Position numbers and translations under genes: made by a program. A DNA stretch of 64,000 bases. Origin: Epiperipatus broadwayi. Taxonomy: Eukaryota; Onychophora; Udeonychophora; Euonychophora; Peripatidae. Positions within the stretch are counted from its first letter, which is position 1; every line of letters begins with the position of its first letter. Location: NCBI GenBank assembly GCA_028023455.1, contig JAQFVV010012396.1, forward strand, positions 21,884,750-21,948,749, in the 5' to 3' direction. Shown here piece by piece: positions 35,030-46,989 of this stretch. The notes below the pieces were generated by a model. The model saw only the letters and a list, made by a program, of their open reading frames with translations. It made no database searches and had not been told where the DNA came from.

Positions 35030-37750
35030 CCTGAACAATGGATTAAACTTTGTTTGAACAATATTATTAGTGCTCATATTATTATTGTCTATGCTCCAAA
35101 CTTAGATTGAGAGAGTTCAAAGATGATTTTATTTGTTTCTGGGCAGCATAATTGCAGCAATATCATTAAAAAATTGAATTTTTCTTCTTGGAGATTTTAA
35201 TATATGTGTTGGTGCAAATATTCCATTTTATCAAAAGTTGTAGGAAATAAAGATGTTGGTGCTGTAAGTTCAAACAAACTGTTATCATTGAAGTTTTTAT
35301 AACAGATGAATTGAGTATCTCAAACATTTTGTTTAGGCAGAAAAGAGAAATCCTATAAAGAAACATGAATATATTTCTCTTGGAAACTATGACATTTAAT
35401 AGGCTACATTATAGTTAGCAGCTAAAATATCAGATAAATTTCTATTCTGTGAGTATTTATAAACACATATTGCTGAATAAATCAGAGATAATTATGCTCC
35501 AAAATTAAAATAATAATGCATAAAAAGTAGATATTTTCCAATCACATTCGCATGCAAATTGAGCTTGATTTTTAGAAGTATCTACTATTTTATTAAATTT
35601 CAACAGATATTAAACTATAGGACTGTCATATTGTTGAGGAATGGAATTTTCTTGAGGGTATTATTAAAACAAAAAGAAAGAAGAATCGTGACTGGTTTTT
35701 TGACAATGATGTTATTAGTAATTTGACTAGAACGAACATTTAGTATTTTCTCCTTGAAAAAAAAAAATCATAATAGTAGAAGTTTAATGGCAGAAGAGAA
35801 GGCTTAAAATAACTGGTATATTAAAATTCTAGATCTTTTTTGATGCACTGAAAGCAATATATAGATTTGAGTAATGGTATGATAATATTATCAAATCTAG
35901 CAATGACAATTTCATGTATGAAGACAATGACAAATGGATATATGTAAAGAGTAGTTTTATGACTTCTTAAGTAATGACATACAAAATAAGATGAAAAATT
36001 TTAAAGTTAAATTCATTTTATCTACACATTTATATTAGGACAAACATTGAAATTGAAGCAGCTCTTTGTAATCTTAAAATGAAAAAGCCACTGTTTTTGA
36101 TGAAATACCTGGAGAAATTTTAAAATATAGTATTGATATATTACCCAAAAATATTAGTTTTTTAAGAAATACATGTAGACAGTTGTGTTATGTGATAATG
36201 TAAAGAGTACTTGTACTCTTACAAATTTTAAAGATAAAGAAAATCTGCAAGATTGCAATTGTAATTACGGAATATCAATATTATCCAATACAGAAAAGAT
36301 TCTTTCAATGATTTGCTGAATAGATTGCTTGATTAGTTACCAGAGAGTTAATGATGTTTTCTATAATTAAAAAGCATTATAGACATGGGTTTTCCTTGTA
36401 TTTTTATACTGGACCATTATCATCATTTAATATAAGTATTGAATGTCTTTAGAAAAATTTAACTTTATTTAAATATTCAAAATGCATTCAACAGCTAGTA
36501 ATAGCACATCATACAGGTTAGTATATGCACAATGTTTCAAGAGGCATTATTCTTCCCTCTTATTCTGGTATTTCTGGCCTGACCAGTGGCAGGACTAGCA
36601 TGGGAATTGAACCCGGACCCTTAGATTCCTGACTATTGAATTTTAAGGTAACACTCTAACCAACAAACAAAAATTGTTGTAAATAAAAAATTGATTCATA
36701 TATTTTTTTCATTAACTTGGTCAAAGTATTTGAATAAATTAATTAAACAGGTTTATGGCATGATAAGAAATTAATTTATAGTTCACCAAAAATTACTCCC
36801 ATAATGTTTACATGTTAAAAGGACATAAATAGTTATTACTACAATAGTAATATGAAACATTTGTAGTAAAAACTAATGATAAATAAAAATGTGTACATGT
36901 TCTAATATTGTTTTCAATTTTTTTACAACTGTATTTAGAACTGTTGATAAATGAGTTAATAAAATAGTGATTAAAATCCAATATAGGTTTGTTGATGGAA
37001 ATTTTAATTTGAGTCAATTAAAACAAAAATATCATTTTGCATCCTGAATTTAAAGTATGCTGATGATTGTACTATTTTTCAGTTTAAAAGATGGATTTGT
37101 AGAATGTATTTATTGTTTTGAACACAATATATAAAAACTTTACCAGCCAATGACAGAAAAACGATTCTTAACTTTTAATTTGGGAAGTTAATCTTGTGAG
37201 AATGTAAACCAATGTAAATACTTTGGTAGTTTTATAAGCATAAAAGTAGATTTAAATGTTGCGGTCTAACACATATTCAAATGGGCTTTGCTGGTTTTAA
37301 CAAGATAAAAGATAGAATATTTCATCATATGGAAATAACTACAGCAACTAAGTTAGAAGTACAGAAAGTTGTTTTTTACATAACTTATTGTATGAAAGTA
37401 AGCTTTGAACATCCTATCACAATAATATAAAACATTACAAATTTACATTTAAGAATGTTGCATAGAAGTTTAAAAATACATTAGAAAGTTCATAGAACCA
37501 ATCAAAATATTCTTTAACTTCCTGAATATGATATTATAGAATTCACTGGTTTAAATGAACAATGTGAGACTTTTTAAAATAATGTTTTCTGATGAACATG
37601 AACATGGTTTTCATGGGGAAAATAGATTATATCTTCTCATAAAAAATATCTCAAAGACATTCTAAATTATTGCAATGCCATCTGTTTTTATTGTGTATAT
37701 ATGACTGAGAATAGAATACGTTAAAGTAAAATAACTGCTCACTGTGTTGA
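35030..37750 (+). pseudogene. RTE-like non-LTR retrotransposon remnant
   Basis: Frames are heavily broken, but motifs appear in family order. The endonuclease has FLLGDFNICVG (about 35183-35215). The linker has KKNRDWFFDND (about 35680-35712), as in the widespread animal RTE-type protein where a DWFDEN motif precedes the RT. RT fragments include NYGISILSNTEKIL-like text near 36265, KYADDCTIFQ (YADD catalytic box at 37056-37067), CKYFGSFI (about 37214), ITTATKLEVQKVVFY and LHLRMLHRSL (thumb and the usual LERFHMRCLR-like position). A tRNA-derived SINE interrupts it at 36480-36668. Too decayed for function. Confidence 0.72.
36480..36668 (-). mobile_element. tRNA-derived SINE inserted in the RTE remnant
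   Basis: Minus strand: A-box-like TTGGTTAGAGTGTTACC, about 35 nt, then B-box GGGTTCAATTCCC (near 36601-36613), followed by a non-tRNA tail (CAGTGG.. to AACCTGTATGATGTGC). The tRNA-like head spans about 36592-36664. The insertion splits the RT homology of the host LINE remnant. Confidence 0.65.
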
Positions 37751-37805
37751 AGTATTTAAAGACAAAATGTTTTCTGCTAAATAAATTCACTACTAAATAA
37801 TATTA

Positions 37806-37850
37806 AAACAGGCAAAACTCTCTATATAGTAGTGCCAATCATTGCAAGCC
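37806..37850 (-). repeat. Family A fragment
   Basis: CAGGCAAAACTCTCTATATAG then TAGTGCCA and GCAAGCCAGAG are the family A unit end in minus orientation, about 45 bp only. Confidence 0.6.
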
Positions 37851-38139
37851 AGAGTAAAAAAATAAATAGAGAAATTAAATAGAATTTTTATGTGGACGAA
37901 TTTGTGGATCACAGATTGGTTTGTGTATTTATTTAAAACTCATTTTTCTTTTCTTTTTCTCCATTTGTTCATACCTATATTCGAAAATTGTTAACATTAA
38001 CTTTAGATATATATTTCTGCTATATACTTGAATATCCTCTGTTTCTTACATAAAAAATACAGCTGGTGGATCCAATCAAGAACTTGTTATATTGCTATAA
38101 GTAAATATAAGCAATTATAAACATAGATAAATGGGAAAC

Positions 38140-38144
<5 letters not shown>

Positions 38145-38230
<86 letters not shown>
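38145..38230. repeat. (AT)n microsatellite, ~86 bp
   Basis: Uninterrupted AT run. Confidence 0.95.
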
Positions 38231-38233
<3 letters not shown>

Positions 38234-38234
38234 T

Positions 38235-40735
38235 TGGATCATAGAATAAAAAGAAACTAGATTTATAAAAAAAATTATGTAAGAATTGATTATCAATATA
38301 TATTGAATATTAATTTTTTTAAAAATATATAATTTATTTATGATTTATTTCATAATAAAATAACTTCTCATGACCACTATTTACTATATTTATACAATCA
38401 CTAGGTAGCACAACTTTATGGAGAAAGTTGGTGCTGTTTTAATAAAATAGCTTATTGACCTGGATCTATAGTTATATTATTATCTCAAAAACATCAGTAT
38501 TCAGTTAGTTTTAATTGAATTAAAAGTAAATAAGTTTTACTTTTTTTTCTTAATATTCCTTATCAGTATTTTATTTGACAAGAAGTGACACAATCTACAT
38601 ATGGAAATGTAGAGTTTAAAACTTAATTAACTATTCTGAATATTATATAATTTAAGAAATCAATAGCAATTAATAAAGACTATTTGTACAGTGAAGCATA
38701 CAAAAGCGATGTTTTTCTAAGTAGGTATGAATCTTTCAAAACATGATAATGGTTTTCAGATAATTTTGGAATAGTCAAGGCATTTAGAAATCCATTACTG
38801 CTTATTAAGGAATATAATGGATAAGAAAATTTTCTTGAAAAAATAAGGCATGTTGATCCAATACAAGTGGTTTAAAATGATTGCAATGATATAACATAAT
38901 AATATTAATTGGAAGATAATATTCACAGGTTTTTCTGAATTGGCCAAATGAGAGTTTATGTTTTGATCATGAAATGAAAACACTTTGGTATTATTAAGTA
39001 GCTTTTATTATTAAAATAAACAGTTTGTCTTTATTTTAAGGTAAAGCAGCCATTTTAATAAATAGCTCCCGCAGAGCAAAGGCTTTCCAATAGCTATCAT
39101 AAAATGATAGGGAAGAAGATAGTATTTACCGAGCTTATTAATAACTGACAGTTACGTATGGACCAAAGATTTGATAGCTATTGGAATTGTCTGATAGGCT
39201 AGCTACAAGTAAAAAACACTCTAAGCTTGTTGAAAATAATTTCTTATCCCAGATAGCAAGAATACTAAGGCAATGGACTAACTCTACACTACAAGATTCT
39301 TCTCTGCCTTAATATATTTTTATAGATATATTTAATAATTTACCACACATCCGCGAAACACATGAATGAAAACAAGAAAAGACAAATGAACCCTTCCCCC
39401 AATATTCAGTATTAAATCTGTTTTTGTATTTGATATTTTGTATTATGTATAACCCATATTTCTCTTTATTTCTAATACTAAACAAACAAATTAATCATTC
39501 GAAAATATTTTATTCCATGTTTAGATATGTCTCTTTTTTGTGTTTATTTATTTACTTATAAAATACTTATTGTACTAAATATACTGCACTATTTTTTTTT
39601 AAGTTTTGTAATATTTATATGTATCCTGTCAGCCTTTTTTTTTTTTTTTGAAATTTACAATTTATTTATTGATTGCCATATTAGCTACTCTTTATATATA
39701 TTATTTATAAAGATTTTTTGTATAATGTTTTGTAATATTTTACACACAAATTTTTTACGAACCTTTTTTTATATCTGTTACTGAAACGAAAAAACTTTAA
39801 TTTACAAACTGCTGCACTTACAAATTTACATTTTTTTATGATAATTTTTTTTGTTAAATGATTTGTACGCATTTTATACTTTCATCTTATAAATATTTTG
39901 TTAAAAAAATATGTTCATGTGTTATACATATATATATTTACACCCATATATGTAATATTTTTTATAGATATAAAACAGACTAATGTACGTATAATAACAC
40001 ACATAGTTAAAAAGACTTCAACAGAAACAAAATAGAAAAATAAATACACTGTTCAAAAATCTGAATATTTTAAAACAGAAAGTTTATTTATTACACACGA
40101 TATCAAATATACATACTTTATTTATGGTTACACAGGTTTATATTTAAAGAGTTTTTTTGATTTAAAAAATACAGAAATTAGATACACAGCTAGAATGATC
40201 TAGATTTCAAAAGCTGAATTAACAAGCAACGACATTTTTTTAGAGGAAGATTATCCATCATAATCAACTCACATTGCTATACAGAACATGGTCAGTAAAT
40301 AGATATCTTGTTATTTTTGCAGATACAAGTTTTAAGTCAATCTACAGGGTTCAGATGGGTATCACAGCAATATTTATAAAATTAAAATATAATTGTAATA
40401 TGCCATTACCTGACTGTTTGCCTAAAGAAAAACAATAAGTTAAACAAATCGATATTTATTTTATTACTCTGAAAGAGGTATTTGTTTTCTACAATGAATA
40501 TTTTGAAAATTTATACATAAAAAAAAAAACAATTTAAACGCTTGTATATATTTGTAAGATTAAGATCTTATTTTACAATATATACATGGAATTGTAACGA
40601 TTTTAATGAGCCCATAAGAATAGATTAGAATTGATTATAAGAAAAGGTGGTTATTATTTGCAAGTTCATTTGAATGTTTCTTTAGGAACGTTGCTGGCGA
40701 ATCATTTTAGCAATGTATTTTTTTTTTCATATGTC
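38235..40735. other. AT-rich spacer with one hairpin
   Basis: A perfect 15-bp inverted repeat (TTCCAATAGCTATCA at 39085-39099 and its complement at 39172-39186) lies inside a patch of higher GC at 39060-39310. No gene recognised. Long T tracts occur near 39590 and 39640. Confidence 0.5.
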
Positions 40736-40738
40736 ATA

Positions 40739-40832
40739 TCATCAGCCGGAAAGTGAACCCGCGACAACAGTCAGCAAGCAACTGCTTGCTTGCAAGACGA
40801 CTGCACTGACCTCTCGGCTACGAAAGCTTGAC
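40739..40832 (-). repeat. tRNA-like retroelement with the same tail as the 25-kb tRNA-Gly-like sequence
   Basis: Minus strand: GTCAAGC, then a tRNA-like body with A box TAGCCGAGAGGTCAGTGC, TTGCAAG at the anticodon position, a long variable-arm-like segment and B box GGTTCACTTTCC, then TGATGATATGACATATG and a poly-A tract. Body type resembles a class II (Leu/Ser-like) tRNA, but acceptor pairing is lost. The flanks GTCAAGC and TGACATATG-A(n) are shared with 25055-25150. Confidence 0.6.
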
Positions 40833-40839
40833 CTTTAGC

Positions 40840-42240
40840 AATGTACTTAAATTTGTTTGCTCCATGAATACGTTTATATTTAGAAGCATAGTTATGCTAT
40901 TTATATTCAGTTTTGTTTAGTATTTACTTAGAAAAATTATTAAATAAATTTCAATAAGAGTGGAATAAGCATCTGAAGATGAAAATGTGTTATTTTTAGT
41001 AATATGTGGCAATGCTTTCAGTTACTATAACTGAACTTTAAAAAAAAGATAAGTAAATTTGATGAAATGTATAAACATCTGGAATAAAATTAAATATATC
41101 TAAGTCTAATGCTATAATTATATTAGTAGTTAATCTATATTGATTATATTGTGATAAAAATAGACATGGATTTTAAGAATAGGAATTGAATGTTTAAACA
41201 AGTTTTTGATAAGAATAAAATAAATTCAAAAGCAGACAAAGTAGATTTATACTACTATTATGGAACAGAACAAAAGAAAAAGAACAGAAAAAAAAATGTC
41301 ATTTTAAGATATTGTATCATCAATATTCTTTCAGCAAAAAGTCAAGAAAATTCTATATATATATATATAAATATCTAATATATACACACAGTCATAAAAA
41401 GAAAGCAAAAAATAGTTAAGTTGTTACTATAGAACAGAGCAAGAAAAGTATATTAGGAAGCCAGCAATATAAATAAAAAATCAACATAGAATAAAAACAA
41501 TAACAGGTAATGTAGTGTTTACATAAACTTAAAAAACCATGCAATCAGTATATCAGAATAGCTTTGTTATAGCATAATATAAGCATACCTGATGTCTATA
41601 AAATCTAAATTAAAAGTGCTTAAAAATACTAAATGCATCACTGAAATACTATGTGAATATGGAAATATATATATATCAGTGAAACTATCTGTTCTATTGA
41701 ATCATGAATAAAAAAGAACACAATGTTATAATTATATTGGAAAATAGATGTGACTAAGATATCAAGCAACACACAGCCTAATAAACATAAGTTTCATTAG
41801 AAAAGGATGAGAAAATTGGGCATAAATGAAAAAATAAAAAAAAATTAAAAGACTTTGTATAATAACAATGACAAAACACTCTTAAGTCCATCCAGTGTAA
41901 CAGTGTATAATATTTGGTAATTGTTCATTAATCTGACTCTTAAGACAAACTAAAGAAATCTACAAAACTATTATGAATAAGTAAACAGAATGTCTACCCA
42001 TTATTGCCTGTAAAAAATGATCCAATTAGTTAGAGCATCAACTTAACTTCAGTATTCATAAATTTGAAGGCCATCAATTTAATTGTAATATTACTGTTAT
42101 TGGGTATAACAGAAACAAATGATAAAAGAGGATAATAATATAATTCAAATTATTGGTTTATATCTTAACTTGTGTATAAAGTGTTAATAAAGTTTGTATT
42201 TTTCTAAAAAAAACATTAAACATAATGTAAATAATCTACT
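40840..42240. other. AT-rich spacer with a decayed tRNA-like patch
   Basis: 42018-42090 (AGTTAGAGCATCAACTTAAC..., then GGCCATCAATTTAATTG) aligns loosely with the tRNA-like head at 36592-36664 and may be a very old copy of that SINE. Otherwise nothing recognised. Confidence 0.35.
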
Positions 42241-42244
42241 ATAT

Positions 42245-42760
42245 AAATACAACCAGCACCCTCACACGATCCCCCCTCCCATACTAGCACATAATTGTTT
42301 ATAAACCAAAGCAAAACAACCCCCATATGTTGCTCCTCTCCTTAACAAACAAATCAATGGTGGCCGGGAGGTGTGTTGATAATATTTTTTTCTAATCCCT
42401 ACTCTTCCAATATCCCCTCACTAGTTTTTGGTTTGTTTTTTTGCTGAACTGAGTTTAAAACACATCAGACTATAATGTTTTTGAGATTAGATTGAAAAAA
42501 TTTTTTTGTTTTTTATTTTTTTTTTTTGGTTTTTTTGTTTTTAAAAGAAAAAAGAGGGGGTATGTAGGGTTGGGTGGGTTAGATTATATTATTTGATAGT
42601 GCTCTCAGATCCAAAGCTCCTCACTGACAAAGGCCACAAGCCAGAAACTAGTCTGGGGATATTGGATGAGTAGGCATTAGATAGGGATTTTATGCACAAG
42701 CCTTCTGGCATCCATTGAATTCTCTGTTTAGCACAGGTGGCACTACTATATGGAGTTTTG
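42245..42760. repeat. Family A foldback copy, minus (to ~42440) then plus
   Basis: The left part is minus-oriented family A (CACACGATC, CATACTAGCACATAA, CCAATATCCCCTCACTAG). The right part is plus-oriented (GCTGAACTGAGTTTAAA through the hammerhead to GGCACTACTATATGGAG). Between about 42470 and 42595 the sequence is reduced to T-, A- and G-runs where other copies have mixed sequence, while the next 150 bp are well conserved. Confidence 0.8.
42609..42667 (+). ncRNA. Type I hammerhead, family A (core mutated)
   Basis: Both helix I segments (ATCCAA/TTGGAT, TCCTCA/TGGGGA), stem II GGC-CACAA-GCC, GAAAC and TAGTC are intact. The core is CTGACAA instead of CTGATGA, which loses the essential G, so inactive. 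Confidence 0.75.
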
Positions 42761-42769
42761 CTTTGCTTT

Positions 42770-43360
42770 GTATATAAATATAAATGATTAGCTTCTTTGG
42801 AGATCATGGGACATTGAAGCATTGAAAGTGACAGATTCATCTTCAATTAAGGATTTTTTAGCATTTATGAAAAAGTTGTCTATATTTTTAAAGAAGTTAA
42901 AAATATAAAATCTCTAAAATTGTAAATAATTAATTATTAGTTTTACCAAAAGTGTTTATTTAGGTTTTACTTTTTTACCAAAATCTGTATCTTTTTTTTG
43001 TAAAAATAAAGTTAAAAGCAATATAAAACAGATTTGTTATTATTGTTCATTTATAAAAAAAATATAGCTTATGTTTGTAATTATTTTCTTTTGCAGCCTA
43101 TATCACAAACTTTAACAAACTCTATTTTAGAATAAATTTACAAATTAATTGACACTCTTTAGACAAGTATCTCAAATGTAGAAGAGTCGAATCAAGTAGT
43201 ATTCAAGTACAATCTATTTACTGATATGAGCATATTACTTTAGCAGTAGTTTTGAAACTGTAGACTGAGAACCTTTGAGTATTTTCAGAATAAAGGTTTA
43301 GATTTTCAACAAACATCCTATGAATTTTAAATCACTATTTTGTGATAAAACATTCACAAC
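42770..43360. other. AT-rich spacer
   Basis: No gene recognised. Confidence 0.5.
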
Positions 43361-43361
43361 G

Positions 43362-43389
43362 ATATATATATATATATATTTTTTTTTTT

Positions 43390-43460
<71 letters not shown>
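43362..43460. repeat. (AT)n / T-tract microsatellite
   Basis: AT run, a 12-13-base T tract, then a second longer AT run. A further short AT run lies at 43636-43655. Confidence 0.9.
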
Positions 43461-43464
<4 letters not shown>

Positions 43465-43803
43465 GTAGTAACAGTAGTGTTGGGTAGATGGAGCATATCA
43501 GTTGTGATGAAAATCATCATCCAAGCAATGAATAGTAAAGGTTGAATAGTCAACAACAAAAACATCGCTGTTTTACTGAGCATAAAATTGAGCAAAAAAA
43601 TAAGCATTGGAAGTAAATAATAATAATAAATAATATTATATATATATATATATAGTGTCACCATCGTAAATTATCAAGAATAATCAGTTATTTTTTGTAA
43701 CTGAAATTCACATAGCTACTCTATAAAAGCTTAGCTTAATTATTATCTAGCCAATGCCAAATTTAGATTGTATTATAAAACCAATCAATTTTTCAATTAC
43801 ATA

Positions 43804-43806
<3 letters not shown>

Positions 43807-43861
<55 letters not shown>
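43807..43861. repeat. (AT)n microsatellite
   Basis: Uninterrupted AT run of about 55 bp. Confidence 0.95.
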
Positions 43862-43863
<2 letters not shown>

Positions 43864-44026
43864 TGCTAAAAATAATTATAAAAATAATTCTATATCAAAA
43901 TGCTGAGATCTCTGTAATAATGTGGATTATCATTGTATATAAAGTAAAGTGGAGTATGTGAATATGTGGACTTTAAGGGGGAATTTTATGACCTTAATAA
44001 CATCCAAATAATTCTATGGAAAATCA

Positions 44027-44045
44027 CCTAAATACCCCCCCCCCC

Positions 44046-44085
<40 letters not shown>

Positions 44086-44102
44086 GGGGGGGTATCTATT
44101 TA

Positions 44103-44136
<34 letters not shown>

Positions 44137-44143
44137 TAAATAG
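44027..44143. repeat. Overlapping double palindrome with C13/G9 arms and (AT)n centres
   Basis: CCTAAATA-C13-(AT)18-G9-TATC-TATTTAGG (44027-44104) is one hairpin. Its right arm CTATTTAGG also pairs with CCTAAATAG (44135-44143) around a second 30-bp AT run. One arm sequence can therefore switch between two partners. Confidence 0.9.
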
Positions 44144-44149
44144 AGTTAT

Positions 44150-44852
44150 TGTCTAAACCTAACATAGGGCCCAACACCCTGAACAAAATTGGCCATGACA
44201 TACTTATTTCTGTTTTAGTATTAAAATAATGATCAATCAATAAATAAATTAATTAGAAGTAATAAAATCAAATGAAAATTTTATTAAGTGTTAATACAAA
44301 TATTCTGATTTTAACTTACAAAGAGAATATTTCCATACATTGACAAATAAAACTATACATATACATTTAGATAAAAAGGTAAGGTGATTCATCTGATCTT
44401 TTCAAAAGACTATCTTGTGTTTAATAAGTGAGGGTATTCCTTAATTGATATAAATCTATACAATGCATATGTAGGAGTAATTTCCTAATGACTGTTATAA
44501 AATAAACACAGTTACTAGATAAATTAAATAATTTGTTATATATATTATATCAGTCAAAATGATAGGCTCTTCCAATAAGACCTTGATTGCAAGCAAAAGT
44601 ACCCTAAATCCAATCATGCCTGAAATACATAGGTCAAGAGCATTACTGAATTCTGCCCTAATTTTTCCCTTTCCACATCTACAACAAATGATCTTCATCT
44701 TTGATGATACAAACATAATTTTATTCACTACCATCCTAGAAACAAAACAAAGAGACATGAAAAGCTCAGGATGTGGGATATGGACTAACTCCCATGATTC
44801 ATTACCCTCAGGACAAATAATAACTAAACTACTTAACTCATGAAGACCTTAA

Positions 44853-44892
<40 letters not shown>

Positions 44893-45339
44893 ACAAAGTG
44901 ACAATCAGCATATTAATAAATGAGATGGTATCCACTTACAATGGTGGAAGGTAAGTCACAACCATTAAAGTGTTTGACCTACAATGGATCAGTATGTGAT
45001 ATTAAAAATAACTAATTAAAATAAATGATTCAAACAAATTGGGTGATTAGTATATATAGATTTCAATAACAGAAAGGGAGATTACTCAGTTCTTGAAACA
45101 ATAATTTCATGCTATTCATGGTTTGTTATGCATATTATAAAATACACATCTTTCTACTTTGGTAAATTACACTAATCAACCTTTGAAATTTATACATGAA
45201 AAGCAGAACAAACTTTAAATTTAGTCATAAATAGAACATAAATATCAGTGTGATTTAATATGCTAATCAAGACACATTTCAATTTCACATGCAATACATA
45301 ATGGTAATGTTAATTAAAACATAACAAGAGTCATGATAA

Positions 45340-45340
<1 letters not shown>
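44150..45340. other. Spacer with an unassigned moderately GC-richer segment
   Basis: 44540-44850 has an open frame on each strand (94 aa plus, 87 aa minus), but neither shows a motif I recognise. It may be a repeat fragment. An (AT)n run lies at 44855-44887. A donor-like GGTAAGT near 44949 has no supporting exon. Confidence 0.4.

Positions 45341-45343
<3 letters not shown>

Positions 45344-45392
<49 letters not shown>
45344..45392. repeat. (AT)n microsatellite
   Basis: Uninterrupted AT run of about 49 bp. Confidence 0.95.
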
Positions 45393-45949
45393 GTGGTAAT
45401 TATTATATGCCCCTTTTTACACCAATGGATATTATTCAAGTTAATAACTAACGATTATGGAGAGGGGAAGAATTTGTTCCACAATTTTCTGTAATAATTC
45501 TGTTAAACTTTTAGGAGTAAAAAAACTAATTCTCGAAACCAATATGTTTTATTAACTTACTTATCAACTATCAAAGGAAGTAAAGACATTAAAGAGCTGA
45601 AACAGAAATATTTCTAGTCTATGATAGTAAATGAAATGATAAGACCAATAAAATTTAGTAAAAATGGAATATAAAAACAAGTATATGAGTATAAAAATAT
45701 GAATTAATGAAAAAAATGGCATACATCATTATATCACTGGCTTAATTATATATAAAAAAATAAAAATAGCATTTAATGAAAAAAAATTACATACACCCAT
45801 ATATATATATATAAGTTTGTGAAAAGATTTTACTATGGGTCATAGTGACATGGATGGAGAGATCTTATTTTTTGTACATATTATTTTCAAATGAATACTT
45901 ACTCTTGGCATATTGATATACTTTCATAGAGTCTTTTTTGTTTCTTGAT

Positions 45950-46345
45950 TGTTGAGATTTTCTTTGCTATGATAAAACCAACAGTTGGCTGGATCATGAG
46001 GTGAGTTGGCAGGTGAATTTAGCATATTCAGGCTAAAGGTTTATGCTTGAGAGGAATTCACCCTTTGGTGCCTCAACTGGCATAGATTCAATTATGGAAA
46101 CTGGAATGAGTCCAGGGATCTTTTTCTAGAAAAGCATATATAACAGCAGGTTCAGAATGCAAGCATAATAACAGAGTCTCAAATCTTATAAGTAAGATAG
46201 AGCAAGGTCTTTTGAAGTGAGCAAAATAGAATAGAACAGAATGCAATAATTAATAGTTTAGTTGGTCCTTTATATAGACCTTCTGCACATTGTTCATCCT
46301 ACACAGGAAATTACAGAATCTGCTCAATCAGCAATCTAGTGATTA
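45950..46345 (-). other. Possible solo LTR / retroelement leader, minus strand
   Basis: The minus strand has a strong TATA-like GTCTATATAAAGGACC (about 46267-46282) about 30 bp before a GCATTCTG-like start region. About 290 bp further on, a short broken frame reads PANCWFYHSKENL, which faintly resembles the CWFHxxFG segment found before the protease in gypsy-type elements. No LTR pair or target duplication was found. Speculative. Confidence 0.25.
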
Positions 46346-46648
46346 AAATTTCAACTCAGATAAGCCAGTATTTTAATTAATTAAATTTTGAAATAATTGC
46401 ATTAATTAAAGCATTTTCCAGACATCCATGCTTAATGGAAATAAAACTATATTTTTGTTAAACTCTTAATTAATAAAAGGGATTAGAGTTGATAAAGAAA
46501 ATATTACAGCAATGTTTCTGAACTTTAAAAAATTTTAACTGAAAAATAGTAAAATTTGGTAACAAACTTCTTTTTTTTTTTAAAAAAAAAAAAAGAGGTA
46601 TATAAAAATAAACAGCTAATTTTAAAACTTTTTTACTATTAGTGTGTA

Positions 46649-46755
<107 letters not shown>

Positions 46756-46989
46756 ACTCATTAAACTTGAATTAAAATAAAATGTGCTTAGCCAACAGAC
46801 ATATAAATGAAATTTTGAAATCAACCAGGCATCACAATATATATATATATAATACAAGTAAAATGTCCATTAATTAAAAAGCTGTTGCAATAACAATAAA
46901 AATAATAATTATAATGACAATTAACTATTATAAACAGGCTTTCAGTCTGCATAAGTACTTTCAATTAATTCCTTAATCTGCTTCAACTG

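Noticed and set aside
38087-38296. Open frames of alternating Tyr/Ile (also at 46639, 48179, 55239, 59090)
   Set aside because: They are translations of (AT)n microsatellites and carry no coding evidence.
40725-40765. CTGATGA followed by a short stem and GAAAA on the minus strand at the tRNA-like element
   Set aside because: It looks like a hammerhead core by chance. The tail TGACATATG-A(n) is shared with the 25-kb copy, which lacks CTGATGA, and there is no cleavage triplet or helix I partner.
44495-44843. Overlapping 87-aa and 94-aa frames
   Set aside because: No recognisable motif on either strand; not called as a gene.
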